Position numbers and translations under genes: made by a program. This document shows, piece after piece, positions 24,306-37,574 of a stretch of DNA of 64,000 nucleotides; positions within the stretch are counted from its first letter, which is position 1; every line of letters begins with the position of its first letter. The DNA comes from Salvelinus alpinus (Eukaryota > Chordata > Actinopteri > Salmoniformes > Salmonidae). The DNA lies in assembly GCF_045679555.1 (NCBI RefSeq), contig NC_092092.1, positions 16,716,591 through 16,780,590 on the forward strand, given 5' to 3'. The notes beneath the pieces were generated by a model. The model did not search any database and was not told the origin of the DNA. It saw only the letters and a list, made by a program, of their open reading frames with translations.

Positions 24306-26378
24306 GAGGGACACTAATCCGGATGCTTATAAGAAATCCTGCAATGCCTTCAGACGAACCATCAAACAGGCAAAGCGTCAATACAGGACTAAGATTGAAT
24401 CCTACTACACCGGCTCTGATGCTCGTCGGATGTGGCAGGGCTTGCAAACTATTACGGACTACAAAGGGAAACTGAGCCGCAAGCTGCCCAAGGACGCGAA
24501 CCTACCAGACGAGCTAAATGCCTTCTATGCTCGCTTCGAGGCAAGCAACACTGAAACATGCATGAGAGCACCAGCTGTTCCGTAAGAGTGTGTGATCACG
24601 CTCTCCGTAGCTGATGTGAGCAAGACCTTTAAACAGGTCAACATTCACAAGGCGGATTGCCAAGGCGTGTACTCAGAGCATGAGTACAGCGCAGACCAAC
24701 TCGCAAGACATTTTCAACCTCTCCCTGACCCAGTCTGTAATACCCACGTGTTTCAAGCAGACCACCATAGTCCCTGTGCCCAAGAATGCGAAGGTAACCC
24801 GCCTAAATGACTACCACCCGGTAGCCATGAAGTACTTTGAAAGGCTGGTCATGGCTCACATAAACACCATTATCCCAGAAACCCTAGACCCACTCCAATT
24901 CGCATACCACCCCAACAAATCCACAGATGACGCAATCTCAATCACACTCCACACTTCCCTTCCCCACCTGGACAAAAGGAACCCCTATGTGAGAATGCTG
25001 TTCATTGACTACAGCTCAGCATTCAACACCATAGTACCCTCCAAGCTCATCATTAAGCTGGAGGGCCTGGGTCTCAACCCCGCCCTGTGCAATTGGGTCC
25101 TGGACTTCCTGATGGGCCATCCCCAGGTGGTGAAGGTAGGTAACAACATCTCCACTTCGCTGACCCTCAGCACTGGGGCCCCACAAGGGTGCGTGCTCAG
25201 CCCCCTTCTATGTACTCCCTGTTCACCCACGACTATGTTGCACGCCTCCAACTCAATCATCAGGTTTGCAGACAATAACAGTAGTGGGCTTGATTACTAA
25301 CAACGACGAGATTAGCCTACTGGAGGAGGTGAGGGCCCTCGGAGTGTGGTGTCAGGAAAATAACCTCTCACTCAATGTCAACAAAACAAAGGAGATGATC
25401 GTGGACTTCAGGAAACAGCAGAGGGAGCACCCCCCTATCCACATCGACGGGACAGTAGTGGATAAGGGGGAAAGTTTTAAGTTCCTCGGCATACACATCA
25501 CAGACAAACTGAAATGGCCCACCCACACAGACAGTGTGGTGAAGAACGAGCAACAGCACCTCTTCAACCTCAGGAGGCTGAAGAAATTTGGCTTGTCATC
25601 CAAAACCCTGACAAACTTCTACAGATGCACAATCAAGAGCATCCTGTCGGGCTGGTATGGCAACTGCACCCCCCTCAACCACAAGGCTCTCCAGAGGGTG
25701 GTGAGGTCTGCACAACGCATCACTGGGGGCAAACTTCCTGCCCTCCAGGACACCTACAGCACCTGATGTCACAGGAAGGCCAAAAAGATCATCAAGGACA
25801 ACCACCGGAGTCACTGCATGTTCACACCGCTATCATCCAGAAGGCGAGGTCAGTACAGGTGCATTAAAGCAGGGACCGAGAGATTGAGAAACAGCTTCTA
25901 TCTCAAGACCATCAGACTGCTAAACAGCCATCACTCACTCAGAGAGGCTGCTGCCCACATTGAGACCCAATCATTGGCCACTTTAATAAATGGATCACTA
26001 GCCACTATAAATAATGCCACTTTAATAATGTTTACATATCTTACGTTACTCATATCACATGTATATACTGTATTTTATAATATTGCACCTTGCCTATGCC
26101 GCTCGGCCATCACTCATCCATATACTTATATGTACATATTCTCATTCACCCCTTTAGATTTGTGTGTATAGTTGAGGAGTTGTTAGATTACTTGTTAGAT
26201 ATTACTACACTGTCGGAACTAGAAGCACAAGCATTTCACTACACTCACATTAACATCTGCTAACCATGTGTATGAGACAAATATTTATTTATTTATTACC
26301 ATATGTATGTGACCAATACAATTTGATTTGACATGTTGTATTCGGCGCATGTGACAAATAAAATGTGATTTGATTGAT
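24306..26378 (+). mobile_element. 5'-truncated LINE (L2/Rex1-like) with reverse-transcriptase relic
   Basis: Plus-strand non-LTR retrotransposon. The pre-RT region reads KKSCNAFRRTIKQAKRQYR near 24330, with a TAA at about 24582. The RT domain has [20 protein letters not shown] (24765-24825), [17 protein letters not shown], the [11 protein letters not shown] block with its Asp (about 25002), [13 protein letters not shown] (about 25170-25210), and FADN where the catalytic FADD should be (about 25266). The thumb region LSLNVNKTKEMIVDFRK follows in a shifted frame, ending at TGA 25764. The 3' tail is AT-rich and ends acaaataaaatgtgatttga. Intact LINE ORF2 copies RNA into DNA at a nicked target; this copy is dead. 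Confidence 0.9.
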
Positions 26379-27025
26379 AATTTAAGGTCATTGATTAGTT
26401 AGGAACTCCCCCCATCTAATTGTCTAGGTCTTCATTTGACATGAATTGAAAGAAGAAAAAAAAATAAAACAGCAGACAAATCCCTCTAGCAACTGAGTTT
26501 GATACTCCTACACTACAGTTTGTTCCCAGAAAGTCATTGAGTTCAAGTCTTCATTCTACTAGTAGGTGGCAGTATGGGACAACTAACTAAAGAAACTCCT
26601 ATGTCAGGGGTCCCTAACAGGTGGACCGTGGGCCGAATTTGGCCCCCAGGTGGTTTAATTTGGCGCCCAAGCTTTCTAAGAAAATCAAATAATTTTATTC
26701 CCACACATAATAAGAGACACGTGATCGTATACAGGGGGAAGAGGCGACGGCCGTCTTCACAACTGCAGGTGAGTGTGGACCATGTTAAGTGCTTTTTTTC
26801 AAATATATATTTTTAAGGGGTGGAGCCGCTTTAATATTGTTGCTTCCATAAATGTAATTGTCTGTATCATTTCCAATCCTCCATATATTTATGGTAAATA
26901 TATATATATGTATACATAAACATTCATACATATATACATACTTTTTTTAGAATATACCTTTATTATTCCCCCAAACCCTACCACCCTTCCCCCAATTGGA
27001 GTAAACTAATACGTTTATACACTGT
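26379..27025. other. Unassigned stretch, possible hAT-type terminus at about 26604
   Basis: tcaggggtccctaacaggtg followed by gaccgtgggccgaatttggc resembles the ends of some hAT/Charlie-like elements, but no partner end or transposase was found. The rest is AT-rich, with an alternating AT run near 26900-26935. Confidence 0.35.
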
Positions 27026-27494
27026 CCACAAAATGAGGTGGAAACTGAGCTGCACTTCCTAACCTCCTGTCCAATGTATGACCATATTAGAGACACATAT
27101 TTCCCTCAGATTACACAGATCCACAAAGAATTCAAAAACAAACCCAGTTTTGATAAACTCCCATATCTACTGGGTGAAATACCACAGTGTGCCATCACAG
27201 CTGCAAGATTTGTGACCTGTTGCCACAAGAAAAGGTCAACAAGCGAAGAACAAACACCATTGTAAATACAACCCATATTTATGCTTATTTATTTTCCCTT
27301 TTGTACATCATTACAACACTGTATATAGACATAATGACATTTTTAAATGTCTTTATTCTTTTGGAATTTCTGTGAGTGTAATGTTTACTGTTCATTTATA
27401 TTGTTTATTTCACTTTTGTATGTTATCTACCTCACTTGCTTTGGCAGAGTTAACACGTTTCCCATGCCAATAAAGCCCATTGAATTGAGAGAAA
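27026..27494 (+). mobile_element. LINE 3' end (copy 1)
   Basis: Short open piece METELHFLTSCPMYDHIRD to about 27265 matches the C-terminal end of a fish LINE ORF2. It is followed by an AT-rich 3' UTR ending in ccaataaagcccattgaatt, with a poly(A)-signal-like aataaa. The same sequence recurs at 58498-58947. It is 5'-truncated, as usual for LINE copies. Confidence 0.82.
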
Positions 27495-27949
27495 AGAGTG
27501 AGTAAGACAGAGAGAGAAGCAGCAAGGCAGTACAGTGACTGAATACTAAATAAAACCAGAGAAATAAATACAGCTGTCAATGTGTTGTATTCATTCAGCT
27601 CGTCGTGCCAGAAGATCGGTTAACCAACAGCTCATTCCATGCGAAGCATCAACACAACCAGCGTTTGCAGACATTATCAACGTGTTCAATTACCATAAAC
27701 CTCTGGCACTCTGGATTTCATTTCAAACTTTTTCTTCAACAATGTGGCTATAAGGAAGCAATTACTTAACTAGAGTTTAGTAAACTGAGCAATATATAAA
27801 TAGATGCCGCTTTATAACGAACATTGCTGTGGAAAAGTCAAAAATGTATATTTTGTCATTTAGCAGACGCTCTTATCCAGAGTGCATATATTTTCATATT
27901 TTTTTTCTTCGTACCATGTCCCTGTGTTAAGGAATCAACTGCAAAACTA
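27495..27949. other. Unassigned stretch
   Basis: Nothing gene-like. Contains a GA-rich run just after the LINE end and a fragment of the teleost dispersed sequence tcatttagcagacgctctta at about 27855. Confidence 0.4.
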
Positions 27950-28615
27950 GAACATGGTAAAAGACAACAGAACAACAGTCTCTCTCAGTGGTTGGTTGGT
28001 TCCTGAAGCTGGTAAAAGATAACAGAACAACAGTCTCTCTCAGTGGTTGGTTGGTTCCTGAAGCTGGTAAAAGACAACAGAAGAACAGTCTCTCTCAGTG
28101 GTTGGTTGGTTCCTGAAGCTGGTAAAAGATAACAGAAGAACAGTCTCTCTCAGTGGTTGGTTGGTTCCTGAAGCTGGTAAAAGATAACAGAACAACAGTC
28201 TCTCTCAGTAGTTGGTTGGTTCCTGAAGCTGGTAAAAGACAACAGAAGAACAGTCTCTCTCAGTGGTTGGTTGGTTCCTGAAGCTGGTAAAAGATAACAG
28301 AAGAACAGTCTCTCTCAGTGGTTGGTTGGTTCCTGAAGCTGGTAAAAGACAACAGAAGAACAGTCTCTCTCAGTGGTTGGTTGGTTCCTGAAGCTGGTAA
28401 AAGATAACAGAACAACAGTCTCTCTCAGTGGTTGGTTGGTTCCTGAAGCTGGTAAAAGATAACAGAAGAACAGTCTCTCTCAGTGGTTGGTTGGTTCCTG
28501 AAGCTGGTAAAAGATAACAGAACAACAGTCTCTCTCAGTGGTTAGTTGGTTCCTGAAGCTGGTAAAAGACAACAGAACAACAGTCTCTCTCAGTGGTTGG
28601 TTGGTTCCTGAAGCT
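27950..28615. repeat. 55-bp minisatellite (12 copies)
   Basis: Unit ctggtaaaagataacagaac plus aacagtctctctcagtggtt plus ggttggttcctgaag. Two site variants alternate (ataac/acaac and gaacaac/gaagaac). The last copy ends in tgaagcttgaagcg. Confidence 0.95.
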
Positions 28616-28624
28616 TGAAGCGTT

Positions 28625-29935
28625 CTCTCAGCTCATTCTGTCTCACCCTATTCCCTACATGGTGCACCCTAGTCCTGGGATAACATGCCACCTACCTAGG
28701 GAATAGGGTACCTTTTCCCGACATGGTGCACCCTAGTCCTGGGATAACATGCCACCTACCTAGGGAATAGGGTACCTTTTCCCGACATGGTGCACCCTAG
28801 TCCTGGAATAACATGCCACCTACCTAGGGAATAGGGTACCTTTTCCCGACATGGTGCACCCTAGTCCTGGGATAACATGCCACCTACCTAGGGAATAGGG
28901 TACCTTTTCCCGACATGGTGCACCCTAGTCCTGGGATAACATTCCACCTACCTAGGGAATAGGGTACCTTTTCCCGACATGGTGCACCCTAGTCCTGGGA
29001 TAACATGCCACCTACCTAGGGAATAGGGTACCTTTTCCCGACATGGTGCACCCTAGTCCTGGGATAACATGCCACCTACCTAGGGAATAGGATACCTTTT
29101 CCCGACATGGTGCACCCTAGTCCTGGGATAACATGCCACCTACCTAGGGAATAGGGTACCTTTTCCCGACATGGTGCACCCTAGTCCTGGGATAACATGC
29201 CACCTACCTAGGGAATAGGGTACCTTTTCCCTACATGGTGCACCCTAGTCCTGGGATAACATGCCACCTACCTAGGGAATAGGGTACTTTTTCCCTACAT
29301 GGTGCACCCTAGTCCTGGGATAACATTCCACCTACCTAGGGAATAGGGTACCTTTTCCCGACATGGTGCACCCTAGTCCTGGGATAACATGCCACCTACC
29401 TAGGGAATAGGATACCTTTTCCCTACATGGTGCACCCTAGTCCTGGGATAACATGCCACCTACCTAGGGAATAGGATACCTTTTCCCTACATGGTGCACC
29501 CTAGTCCTGGGATAACATGCCACCTACCTAGGGAATAGGATACCTTTTCCCTACATGGTGCACCCTAGTCCTGGGATAACATGCCACCTACCTAGGGAAT
29601 AGGATACCTTTTCCCTACATGGTGCACCCTAGTCCTGGGATAACATGCCACCTACCTAGGGAATAGGATACCTTTTCCCGACATGGTGCACCCTAGTCCT
29701 GGGATAACATTCCACCTACCTAGGGAATAGGGTACCTTTTCCCTACATGGTGCACCCTAGTCCTGGGATAACATGCCACCTACCTAGGGAATAGGGTACC
29801 TTTTCCCGACATGGTGCACCCTAGTCCTGGGATAACATGCCACCTACCTAGGGAATAGGGTACCTTTTCCCGACATGGTGCACCCTAGTCCTGGGATAAC
29901 ATGCCACCTACCTAGGGAATAGGGTACCTTTTGGG
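28625..29935. repeat. 64-bp minisatellite (about 20 copies)
   Basis: Unit accttttcccgacatggtgc then accctagtcctgggataaca then tgccacctacctagggaata then gggt; successive copies lie 64 bp apart. Variants are cccgac/ccctac and gggta/ggata. It resembles the widespread salmonid ccctattccctacatggtgc dispersed repeat, from which it probably arose. Confidence 0.95.
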
Positions 29936-30062
29936 CCACAGACAGTACTGTGACGTCATGACATTTGAGGTCAGTTGAGGAGCCCATAGAGATCCAGAGA
30001 AAGTGAGGAAGAAATCTTTCATTTTATTTCTATTTCTCTATCATCTTCCGGTCTCTCCCCTC

Positions 30063-33050
30063 TCAGGGCAGGACATCATGGCTGGTAGTGGGCCCTCTCC
30101 TCTCCTCTCTCAGGGCAGGACATCATGGCTGGTAGTGGGCCCTCTCCTCTCCTCTCTCTGGGCAGGACATCATGGCTGGTAGTGGGCCCTCTCCTCTCCT
30201 CTCTCAGGGCAGGACATCATGGCTGGTAGTGGGCCCTCTCCTCTTCTCTCTCAGGGCAGGACATCATGGCTGGTAGTGGGCCCTCTCCTCTCTCAGGGCA
30301 GGACATCATGGATGGTAGTGGGCTCTCCTCTTCTCTCTCAGGGCAGGACATCATGGCTGGTAGTGGCCCCTCTCCTCTCTCAGGGCAGGACATCATGGAT
30401 GGTAGTGGGCTCTCCTCTTCTCTCTCAGGGCAGGACATCATGGCTGGTAGTGGGCCCTCTCCTCTCCTCTCAGGGCAGGACATCATGGCTGGTAGTGGGC
30501 CCTCTCTTCTCCTCTCTCAGGGCAGGACATCATGGCTGGTAGTGGGCCCTCCCCTCTCCTCTCTCAGGGCAGGACATCATGGCTGGTAGTGGGCCCTCTC
30601 CTCTCCTCTCTCAGGGCAGGACATCATGGCTGGTAGTGGGCCCTCTCCTCTCCTCTCTCTGGGCAGGACATCATGGCTGGTAGTGGGCCCTCTCCTCTCC
30701 TCTCTCAGGGCAGGACATCATGGCTGGTAGTGGGCCCTCTCCTCTTCTCTCTCAGGGCAGGACATCATGGCTGGTAGTGGGCCCTCTCCTCTCCTCTCTC
30801 AGGGCAGGACATCATGGCTGTAGTGGGCCTTCTCCTCTTCTCTCTCAGGGCAGGACATCATGGCTGGTAGTGGGCCCTCCCCTCTCCTCAGGGCAGGACA
30901 TCATGGCTGGTAGTGGGCCCTCTCTTCTCCTCTCTCAGGGCAGGACATCATGGCTGGTAGTGGGCCCTCCCCTCTCAGGGCAGGACATCATGGATGGTAG
31001 TGGCCCCTCTCCTCTCTCAGGGCAGGACATCATGGCTGGTAGTGGGCCCTCTCCTCTCCTCTCTCAGGGCAGGACATCATGGCTGGTAGTGGGCCCTCTC
31101 CTCTCCTCTCTCTGGGCAGGACATCATGGCTGGTAGTGGGCCCTCTCCTCTCCTCTCTCAGGGCAGGACATCATGGCTGGTAGTGGGCCCTCTCCTCTCC
31201 TCTCTCAGGGCAGGACATCATGGCTGGTAGTGGGCCCTCTCCTCTTCTCTCTCAGGGCAGGACATCATGGCTGGTAGTGGGCCCTCTCCTCTCCTCTCTC
31301 TGGGCAGGACATCATGGCTGGTAGTGGGCCCTCTCCTCTCCTCTCTCAGGGCAGGACATCATGGCTGGTAGTGGGCCCTCTCCTCTTCTCTCTCAGGGCA
31401 GGACATCATGGCTGGTAGTGGGCCCTCTCCTCTTCTCTCTCAGGGCAGGACATCATGGCTGGTAGTGGGCCCTCTCCTCTTCTCTCTCAGGGCAGGACAT
31501 CATGGCTGGTAGTGGGCCCTCTCCTCTTCTCTCTCAGGGCAGGACATCATGGCTGGTAGTGGGCCCTCTCCTCTCCTCTCTCAGGGCAGGACATCATGGC
31601 TGTAGTGGGCCTTCTCCTCTTCTCTCTCAGGGCAGGACATCATGGCTGGTAGTGGGCCCTCCCCTCTCCTCAGGGCAGGACATCATGGCTGGTAGTGGGC
31701 CTTCTCTCCTCTCTCAGGGCAGGACATCATGGATGGTAGTGGGCCTTCTCCTCTCCTCAGGGCAGGACATCATGACTGGTAGTGGCCCCTCTCCTCTCTC
31801 AGGGCAGGACATCATGGCTGGTAGTGGGCCCTCTCCTCTCCTCTCCTCTCTCAGGGCAGGACATCATGGCTGGTAGTGGCCCCTCTCCTCTCTCAGGGCA
31901 GGACATCATGGCTGGTAGTGGGCCCTCTCCTCTCTCAGGGCAGGACATCATGGCTGGTAGTGGCCCCTCTCCTCTCTCAGGGCAGGACATCATGGCTGGT
32001 AGTGGCCCCTCGCCTCTCTCAGGGCAGGACATCATGGCTGGTAGTGGCCCCTCTCCTCTCAGGGCAGGACATCATGGCTGGTAGTGGCCCCTCTCCTCTC
32101 AGGGCAGGACATCATGGCTGGTAGTGGCCCCTCGCCTCTCTCAGGGCAGGACATCATGGCTGGTAGTGGCCCCTCTCCTCTCAGGGCAGGACATCATGGC
32201 TGGTAGTGGGCCCTCTCCTCTCCTCTCAGGGCAGGACATCATGGCTGGTAGTGGGCCCTCTCCTCTTCTCTCTCAGGGCAGGACATCATGGCTGGTAGTG
32301 GGCCCTCTCCTCTCCTCTCAGGGCAGGACATCATGGCTGGTAGTGGGCCCTCTCCTCTCCTCTCTCAGGGCAGGACATCATGGCTGGTAGTGGGCCCTCT
32401 CCTCTCAGGGCAGGACATCATGGCTGGTAGTGGGCCCTCTCCTCTCCTCTCTCAGGGCAGGACATAATGGCTGGTAGTGGACCCTCCCCTCTCCTCTCTC
32501 AGGGCAGGACATCATGGCTGTTAGTGGGCCCTCTCCTCTCCTCTCTCAGGGCAGGACATCATGGCTGGTAGTGGGCCCTCCCCTCTCCTCTCTCAGGGCA
32601 GGACATCATGGCTGGTAGTGGGCCCTCTCCTCTCTCAGGGCAGGACATCATGGCTGGTAGTGGGCCCTCTTCTCCTCTCTCAGGGCAGGACATCATGGCT
32701 GGTAGTGGGCCCTCCCCTCTCCTCTCTCAGGGCAGGACATCATGGCTGGTAGTGGGCCCTCTCCTCTCCTCTCTCAGGGCAGGACATCATGGCTGGTAGT
32801 GGGCCCTCTCTTCTCCTCTCTCAGGGCAGGACATCATGGCTGGTAGTGGGCCCTCTCCTCTCCTCTCTCAGGGCAGGACATCATGGCTGGTAGTGGGCCC
32901 TCTCCTCTCTCAGGGCAGGACATCATGGCTGGTAGTGGGCCCTCTCCTCTCCTCTCTCAGGGCAGGACATCATGGCTGGTAGTGGGCCCTCTCCTCTCTC
33001 AGGGCAGGACATCATGGCTGGTAGTGGGCCCTCTCCTCTCTCAGGGCAGG
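30063..33050. repeat. 37-47-bp minisatellite (about 65 copies)
   Basis: Core agggcaggacatcatggctg plus gtagtgggcc, followed by a variable CT-rich tract (ctctcctctcctctctc) that sets the unit length. A variant gatggtagtgg is shared by some copies. On the plus strand each copy ends in a pyrimidine tract plus CAG. The last copy (33041-33056) runs straight into the acceptor of the proposed last egln1 exon. Confidence 0.95.
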
Positions 33051-33063
33051 ACATCTCCAGCTC
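33041..33063 (-). CDS. egln1: Candidate egln1 last exon (short tail, stop in repeat)
   Basis: On the minus strand a good pyrimidine-rich acceptor (cttattctctgtgtttccag type, ending at 33064) precedes GAGCTGGAGATGTCCTGCCC. In the phase left by exon 4 this gives G-A-G-D-V-L-P and a TGA at 33043-33041. The stop and all further sequence belong to the first unit of the 30-33 kb minisatellite. The usual EGLN1 C-terminal tail was not found between 27.5 and 33 kb, so either this is a substitute tail or the true last exon lies elsewhere. Tentative. Confidence 0.35.
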
Positions 33064-33658
33064 CTGGAAACACAGAGAATCAGACTTGGAGTAGAGGACT
33101 GACAGTGAGAGGATTCTCCTAGTAGCTTTGTGGATAGGCGTTTACTGTCCCTTTTAGTAGCCGAGCATCAGCACACATTTCAGCAAATAGAGGCCTGTTT
33201 CCAATACAGGTCGGATCTAAATGAATTGTTTACACATCTCTGATATTCCCACGGCCATGTGCATTAAAAGCATTAGTCTGTCATCGTTACTAGCCATGAC
33301 ACTACCAAACAGAAAACATCAGATTCAAGATGCTGAAATGTGAAATCAGGGTGTCTGGTCTGCGATATAATAACAAATCTAGTGTTTATACTGGTCACAA
33401 ACAGTGTTGTCACGATACCAGAGTTTTGATTTCGGTGTGGTAGTCTTACGCATTAATGAAAAATAGACTTGATCCGTGAAAATTCTAGAACTTCATGTTC
33501 TAGTATCCAAAAAGTACAGAAGTTTGTGTATACCGTGCAACACTAATAAACGGTGTGGTAGTCTTTTTTTATCAAACGAAAGCTTGCGCATTAATGAAAT
33601 AAACGCCTGTCTCTAATAAGCGCCGGTAGTGTTCAGTGATTAAAGCAAATAAGTTTTA

Positions 33659-33859
<201 letters not shown>

Positions 33860-33946
33860 TTATAAGCTACAGGTGAGTAGTTGAGGGAGTGGCTGAGAGT
33901 GTGTTACAAAGATGTGTTAAAGGTGTTTTTTAATTATATTTTGTAC

Positions 33947-34134
33947 CTTTATTTAGCTAGGCAACTCAGTTAAGAACAAATTCTTATTTTCAATGACCAC
34001 CTAGGAATAGTGGGTTAACTGCCTTGTTCAGGGGCAGAACGACAGATGTGTACCTTGTCAGCTCAGGGATTTGAACTTGCAACCTTTCAGTTACTAGTCC
34101 ACCGCTCTAACCACTAGGCTACGCTGCCGTCCCG
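33947..34134 (-). mobile_element. HpaI-type SINE in egln1 intron 3
   Basis: Complement begins at the tRNA-like head (CCTAGTGGTTAGAGCGGTGG) near 34125 and ends with the tail complement acctttatttagctaggcaa at 33947. Same family as 22288-22480. Confidence 0.92.
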
Positions 34135-34139
34135 TGTAA

Positions 34140-34845
34140 TACGGTGTGTAATACGATGTGTTATAAAGGTGTGTAATACGATGTGTTATAACGTTGTGTT
34201 AAAGGTTTGTTAAAGGTTTTAAATATGTCATAAGGTGTTATAAGGGTGATAAAGAAATGTTAAGGTGTGTAAAATTTGTGATAAACGTGTGTTAAGATGT
34301 TAAAAATGTCTTATTGGATGTGTTTTACAGGTGTGGTATAAGATGTGTTTTACAGACGTGTTTTAAAGGTGTATAATAAGATGTGTTAAAGGTGTGTTAT
34401 TAGATGTGTTATGAGGTGTGTTAAATGTGTTAAGATATTATAAAGGTGTCACACTTATAAAGGTGTTATAAAGTGTGTTAAACGTATGTTATGATGTGTT
34501 AAAGGTGTCACAAGGGTGTGTTACAAGACGTGTTAAATGTCTTATTGCATGTGTTATAAAGGTGTGTTATAAAGGTGTGTTGTGTGTTAAAGGTGTGTTA
34601 TAAAGGTGTGTTGTGTGTTAAAGGTGTGTTATAAAGGTGTTGTGTGTTAAAGGTGTGTTATAAAGGTGTGTTGTGTGTTAAAGGTGTGTTATAAAGGTGT
34701 TGTGTGTTATAAAGGTGTGTTGTGTGTTAAAGGTGTGTTATAAAGGTGTGTTATAAAGGTGTTGTGTGTTAAAGGTGTGTTATAAAGGTGTGTTGTGTGT
34801 TAAAGGTGTGTTATAAAGGTGTTGTGTGTTAAAGGTGTTGTTAGA
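34140..34845. repeat. Imperfect TGTTATAAAGGTG low-complexity array
   Basis: Irregular repeats of gtgtgttataaaggtgtgtt and gtgttaaaggtg, becoming regular after about 34550. Similar sequence (tgtcttattggatgtgtgtt) resumes at about 37170-37250, so the LINE at 34846-37160 was inserted into the array. Confidence 0.88.
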
Positions 34846-37160
34846 AGATGTTATGATGGTGATATTATCTGGATCCCTACAAATCATCCGGGCTAGACGA
34901 TCTGGACGCTCTCCTTCTAAAATTATCCGCCGAAATTGTTGCAACCCCTATTACTATCCTGTTCAACCTCTCGTATCGTCTGAGATCCATAAAGATTGGA
35001 AAGCTGCCGCCTCTTCAAAAGGGGGAGACACTAGACCCAAACTGTTACAGACCTATATCCATCCTGCCTACCGATAGTCTTCAAAAGGGGGAGACACTAA
35101 ACCCAAACTGTTACAGACCTATATCCATCCTGCCTACCGATAGTCTTCAAAAGGGGGAGACACTAGACCCAAACTGTTACAGACCTATATCCATCCTGCC
35201 CTGCCTACCGATAGTCTTCAAAAGAGGGAGACACTAGACCCAAACTGTTACAGACCTATATCCATCCTGCCCTGCCTACCGATAGTCTTCAAAAGAGGGA
35301 GACACTAAACCCAAACTGTTACAGACCTATATCCATCCTGCCCTGCCTACCGATAGTCTTCAAAAGAGGGAGACACTAAACCCAAACTGTTACAGACCTA
35401 TATCCATCCTGCCTACCGATAGTCTTCAAAAGGGGGAGACACTAGACCCAAACTGTTACAGACCTATATCCATCCTGCCCTGCCTACCGATAGTCTTCAA
35501 AAGAGGGAGACACTAAACCCAAACTGTTACAGACCTATATCCATCCTGCCTACCGATAGTCTTCAAAAGCCAAGTTAACAAACAGATCACCGACCATTTT
35601 GAATCCCACCGTACCTTCTCCGCTATGCAATCTGGTTTCAGAGCTGGTCATGGGTGCACCTCAGCCACGCTCAAGGTCCTAAACGATATCATAACCACCA
35701 TCGATAAGAGACATTACTGTGCAGCCGTATTCATCGACCTGGCCAAGGCTTTTGACTCAATCACCGTATTCTTATCGGCAGACTCAATAGCCTTGGTTTC
35801 TCAAACTGCCTCGCCTGGTTCACCAACTACTTCTCAGATAAAGTTCAGTGTGTCAAATCGGAGGGCCTGTTGTCCGGACCTCTGGCAGTCTCTATAGGGG
35901 TGCCACAGAGTTCAATTCTTGGGCCGACTCTTTTCTCTGTATATATCAATGATGTCACTCTCGCTGCTGGTGATTCTCTGATCCACCTCTACGCAGACAA
36001 CACCATTCTGTATACTTCTGTCCCTTCTTTGGACACTGAAGCTCATCTGGAGGTTAGTTAACAATGCCATACAACTCTCCTTCCGTGGCCTCCAACTGCT
36101 CTTAAATGATAGTAAAACTAAATGCATGCTCTTCAACCGATCGCTGCCCGCACCTCCCCGCCTGACTAGCATCACTACTCTGGACGGTTCTGACTTAGAA
36201 TATATGGACAACTACAAATACCTAGGTGTCTGGTTAGACTGTAAACTCTCCTTCCAGACTCACATTAAGCATCTCCAATCCAAAATGAAATCTAGAATCG
36301 GCTTCCTATTTCGCATCAAAGCCTCCTTCACTCATGCTGCCAACCATACCCTCGTAAAACTGACCATCCTACCGATCCTCGACTTCGGCGATGTCATTTA
36401 CAAAATAGCCTCCAACACTCTACTCAGCAAATTGGATGTAGTCTATCACAGAGCCATCTGTTTTGTCACGAAAGCCCCATATACTACCCATCACTGCGAC
36501 CTGTATGCTCTCGTTGGCTGGCCTTCGCTACATATTCGTCGCCAAACCCACTGGCTCCAGGTCATCTATAAGTCTTTGCAAGGTAAAGCCCCGCCTTATC
36601 TCAGCTCACTGGTCACCATAGCAACACCCACCTGTAGCATGCGCTCCAGCAGGTATATTTCACTGGTCATCCCCAAAGCCAACACCTCCTTTGGCCGCCT
36701 TTCCTTCCAGTTCTCTGCTGCCAGTGACTGGAACGAACTGCAAAAATCACTGAAGCTGGAGACTTATATCTCCCTCACTAACTTTAAGCATCAGCTGTCA
36801 GAGCAGCTTACCGATCATTGCATCTGTAAATAACCCACCCAACTACCTCATCCCCATATTGTTATTTCTTAATGTTTTTGCTCTTTTGCACCCCAGTACC
36901 TCTACTTGCACATCATCATCTGCACATCTATCACTCCAGTGTTAATGCTACATTGTAATTATTTCGCCTCCATGGCCTATTTATTTCCTTACCTCCCTAC
37001 TCTTCTACATTTGCAACACTGTTATTGACTGTGTTTGTTTATGAATCTCTGTGCTGTTGTTTGTGTCGCACTGCTTTGCTTTATCTTGGCCAGGTCACAG
37101 TTGTAAATGAGAACTTGTTCTCAACTGGCCTACCTAGTTAAATAAAGGTTATATAAAATA
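34846..37160 (+). mobile_element. RSg-1-like LINE with internal tandem duplication
   Basis: Plus-strand, 5'-truncated non-LTR element. RT pieces: SGFRAGHGCTSATLKVLNDI (about 35631-35690), AVFIDLAKAFDSI with its Asp (about 35735), VPQSSILGPTLFSVYINDV (about 35903-35955; family usually has GVPQGS), YADNTILYTS where the catalytic YADD is YADN (about 35990), then LGVWLDCKLSFQTHIKHLQ and a long C-terminal stretch open from 36126 to 36833 ending HQLSEQLTDHCICK. The 3' UTR ends ctacctagttaaataaaggt, the tail shared with the HpaI SINE, which is how this LINE is thought to mobilise that SINE. The RT region is expanded by 66/71-bp repeats. Confidence 0.9.
35030..35572. repeat. 66/71-bp tandem repeat inside the LINE RT region (about 8 copies)
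   Basis: Unit gtcttcaaaagggggagaca then ctagacccaaactgttacag then acctatatccatcctgccta then ccgata; longer units add ccctg. It lies in the RT segment that normally reads through NYRPISILP once. Variants gggggag/gagggag and ctagaccc/ctaaaccc are interspersed. Confidence 0.92.
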
Positions 37161-37164
37161 GTTT

Positions 37165-37574
<410 letters not shown>

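Noticed and set aside
26604-26820. Complete hAT element
   Set aside because: Only one terminus-like motif; no matching inverted end, TSD or transposase was seen.
22747-29935. CRISPR arrays
   Set aside because: Units are contiguous tandem repeats without unique spacers, and all context is vertebrate.
30217-33122. Plus-strand frames rich in MAGSGPSPLSGQD
   Set aside because: Produced by the 37-47-bp minisatellite; frames change with unit length and no gene context exists.
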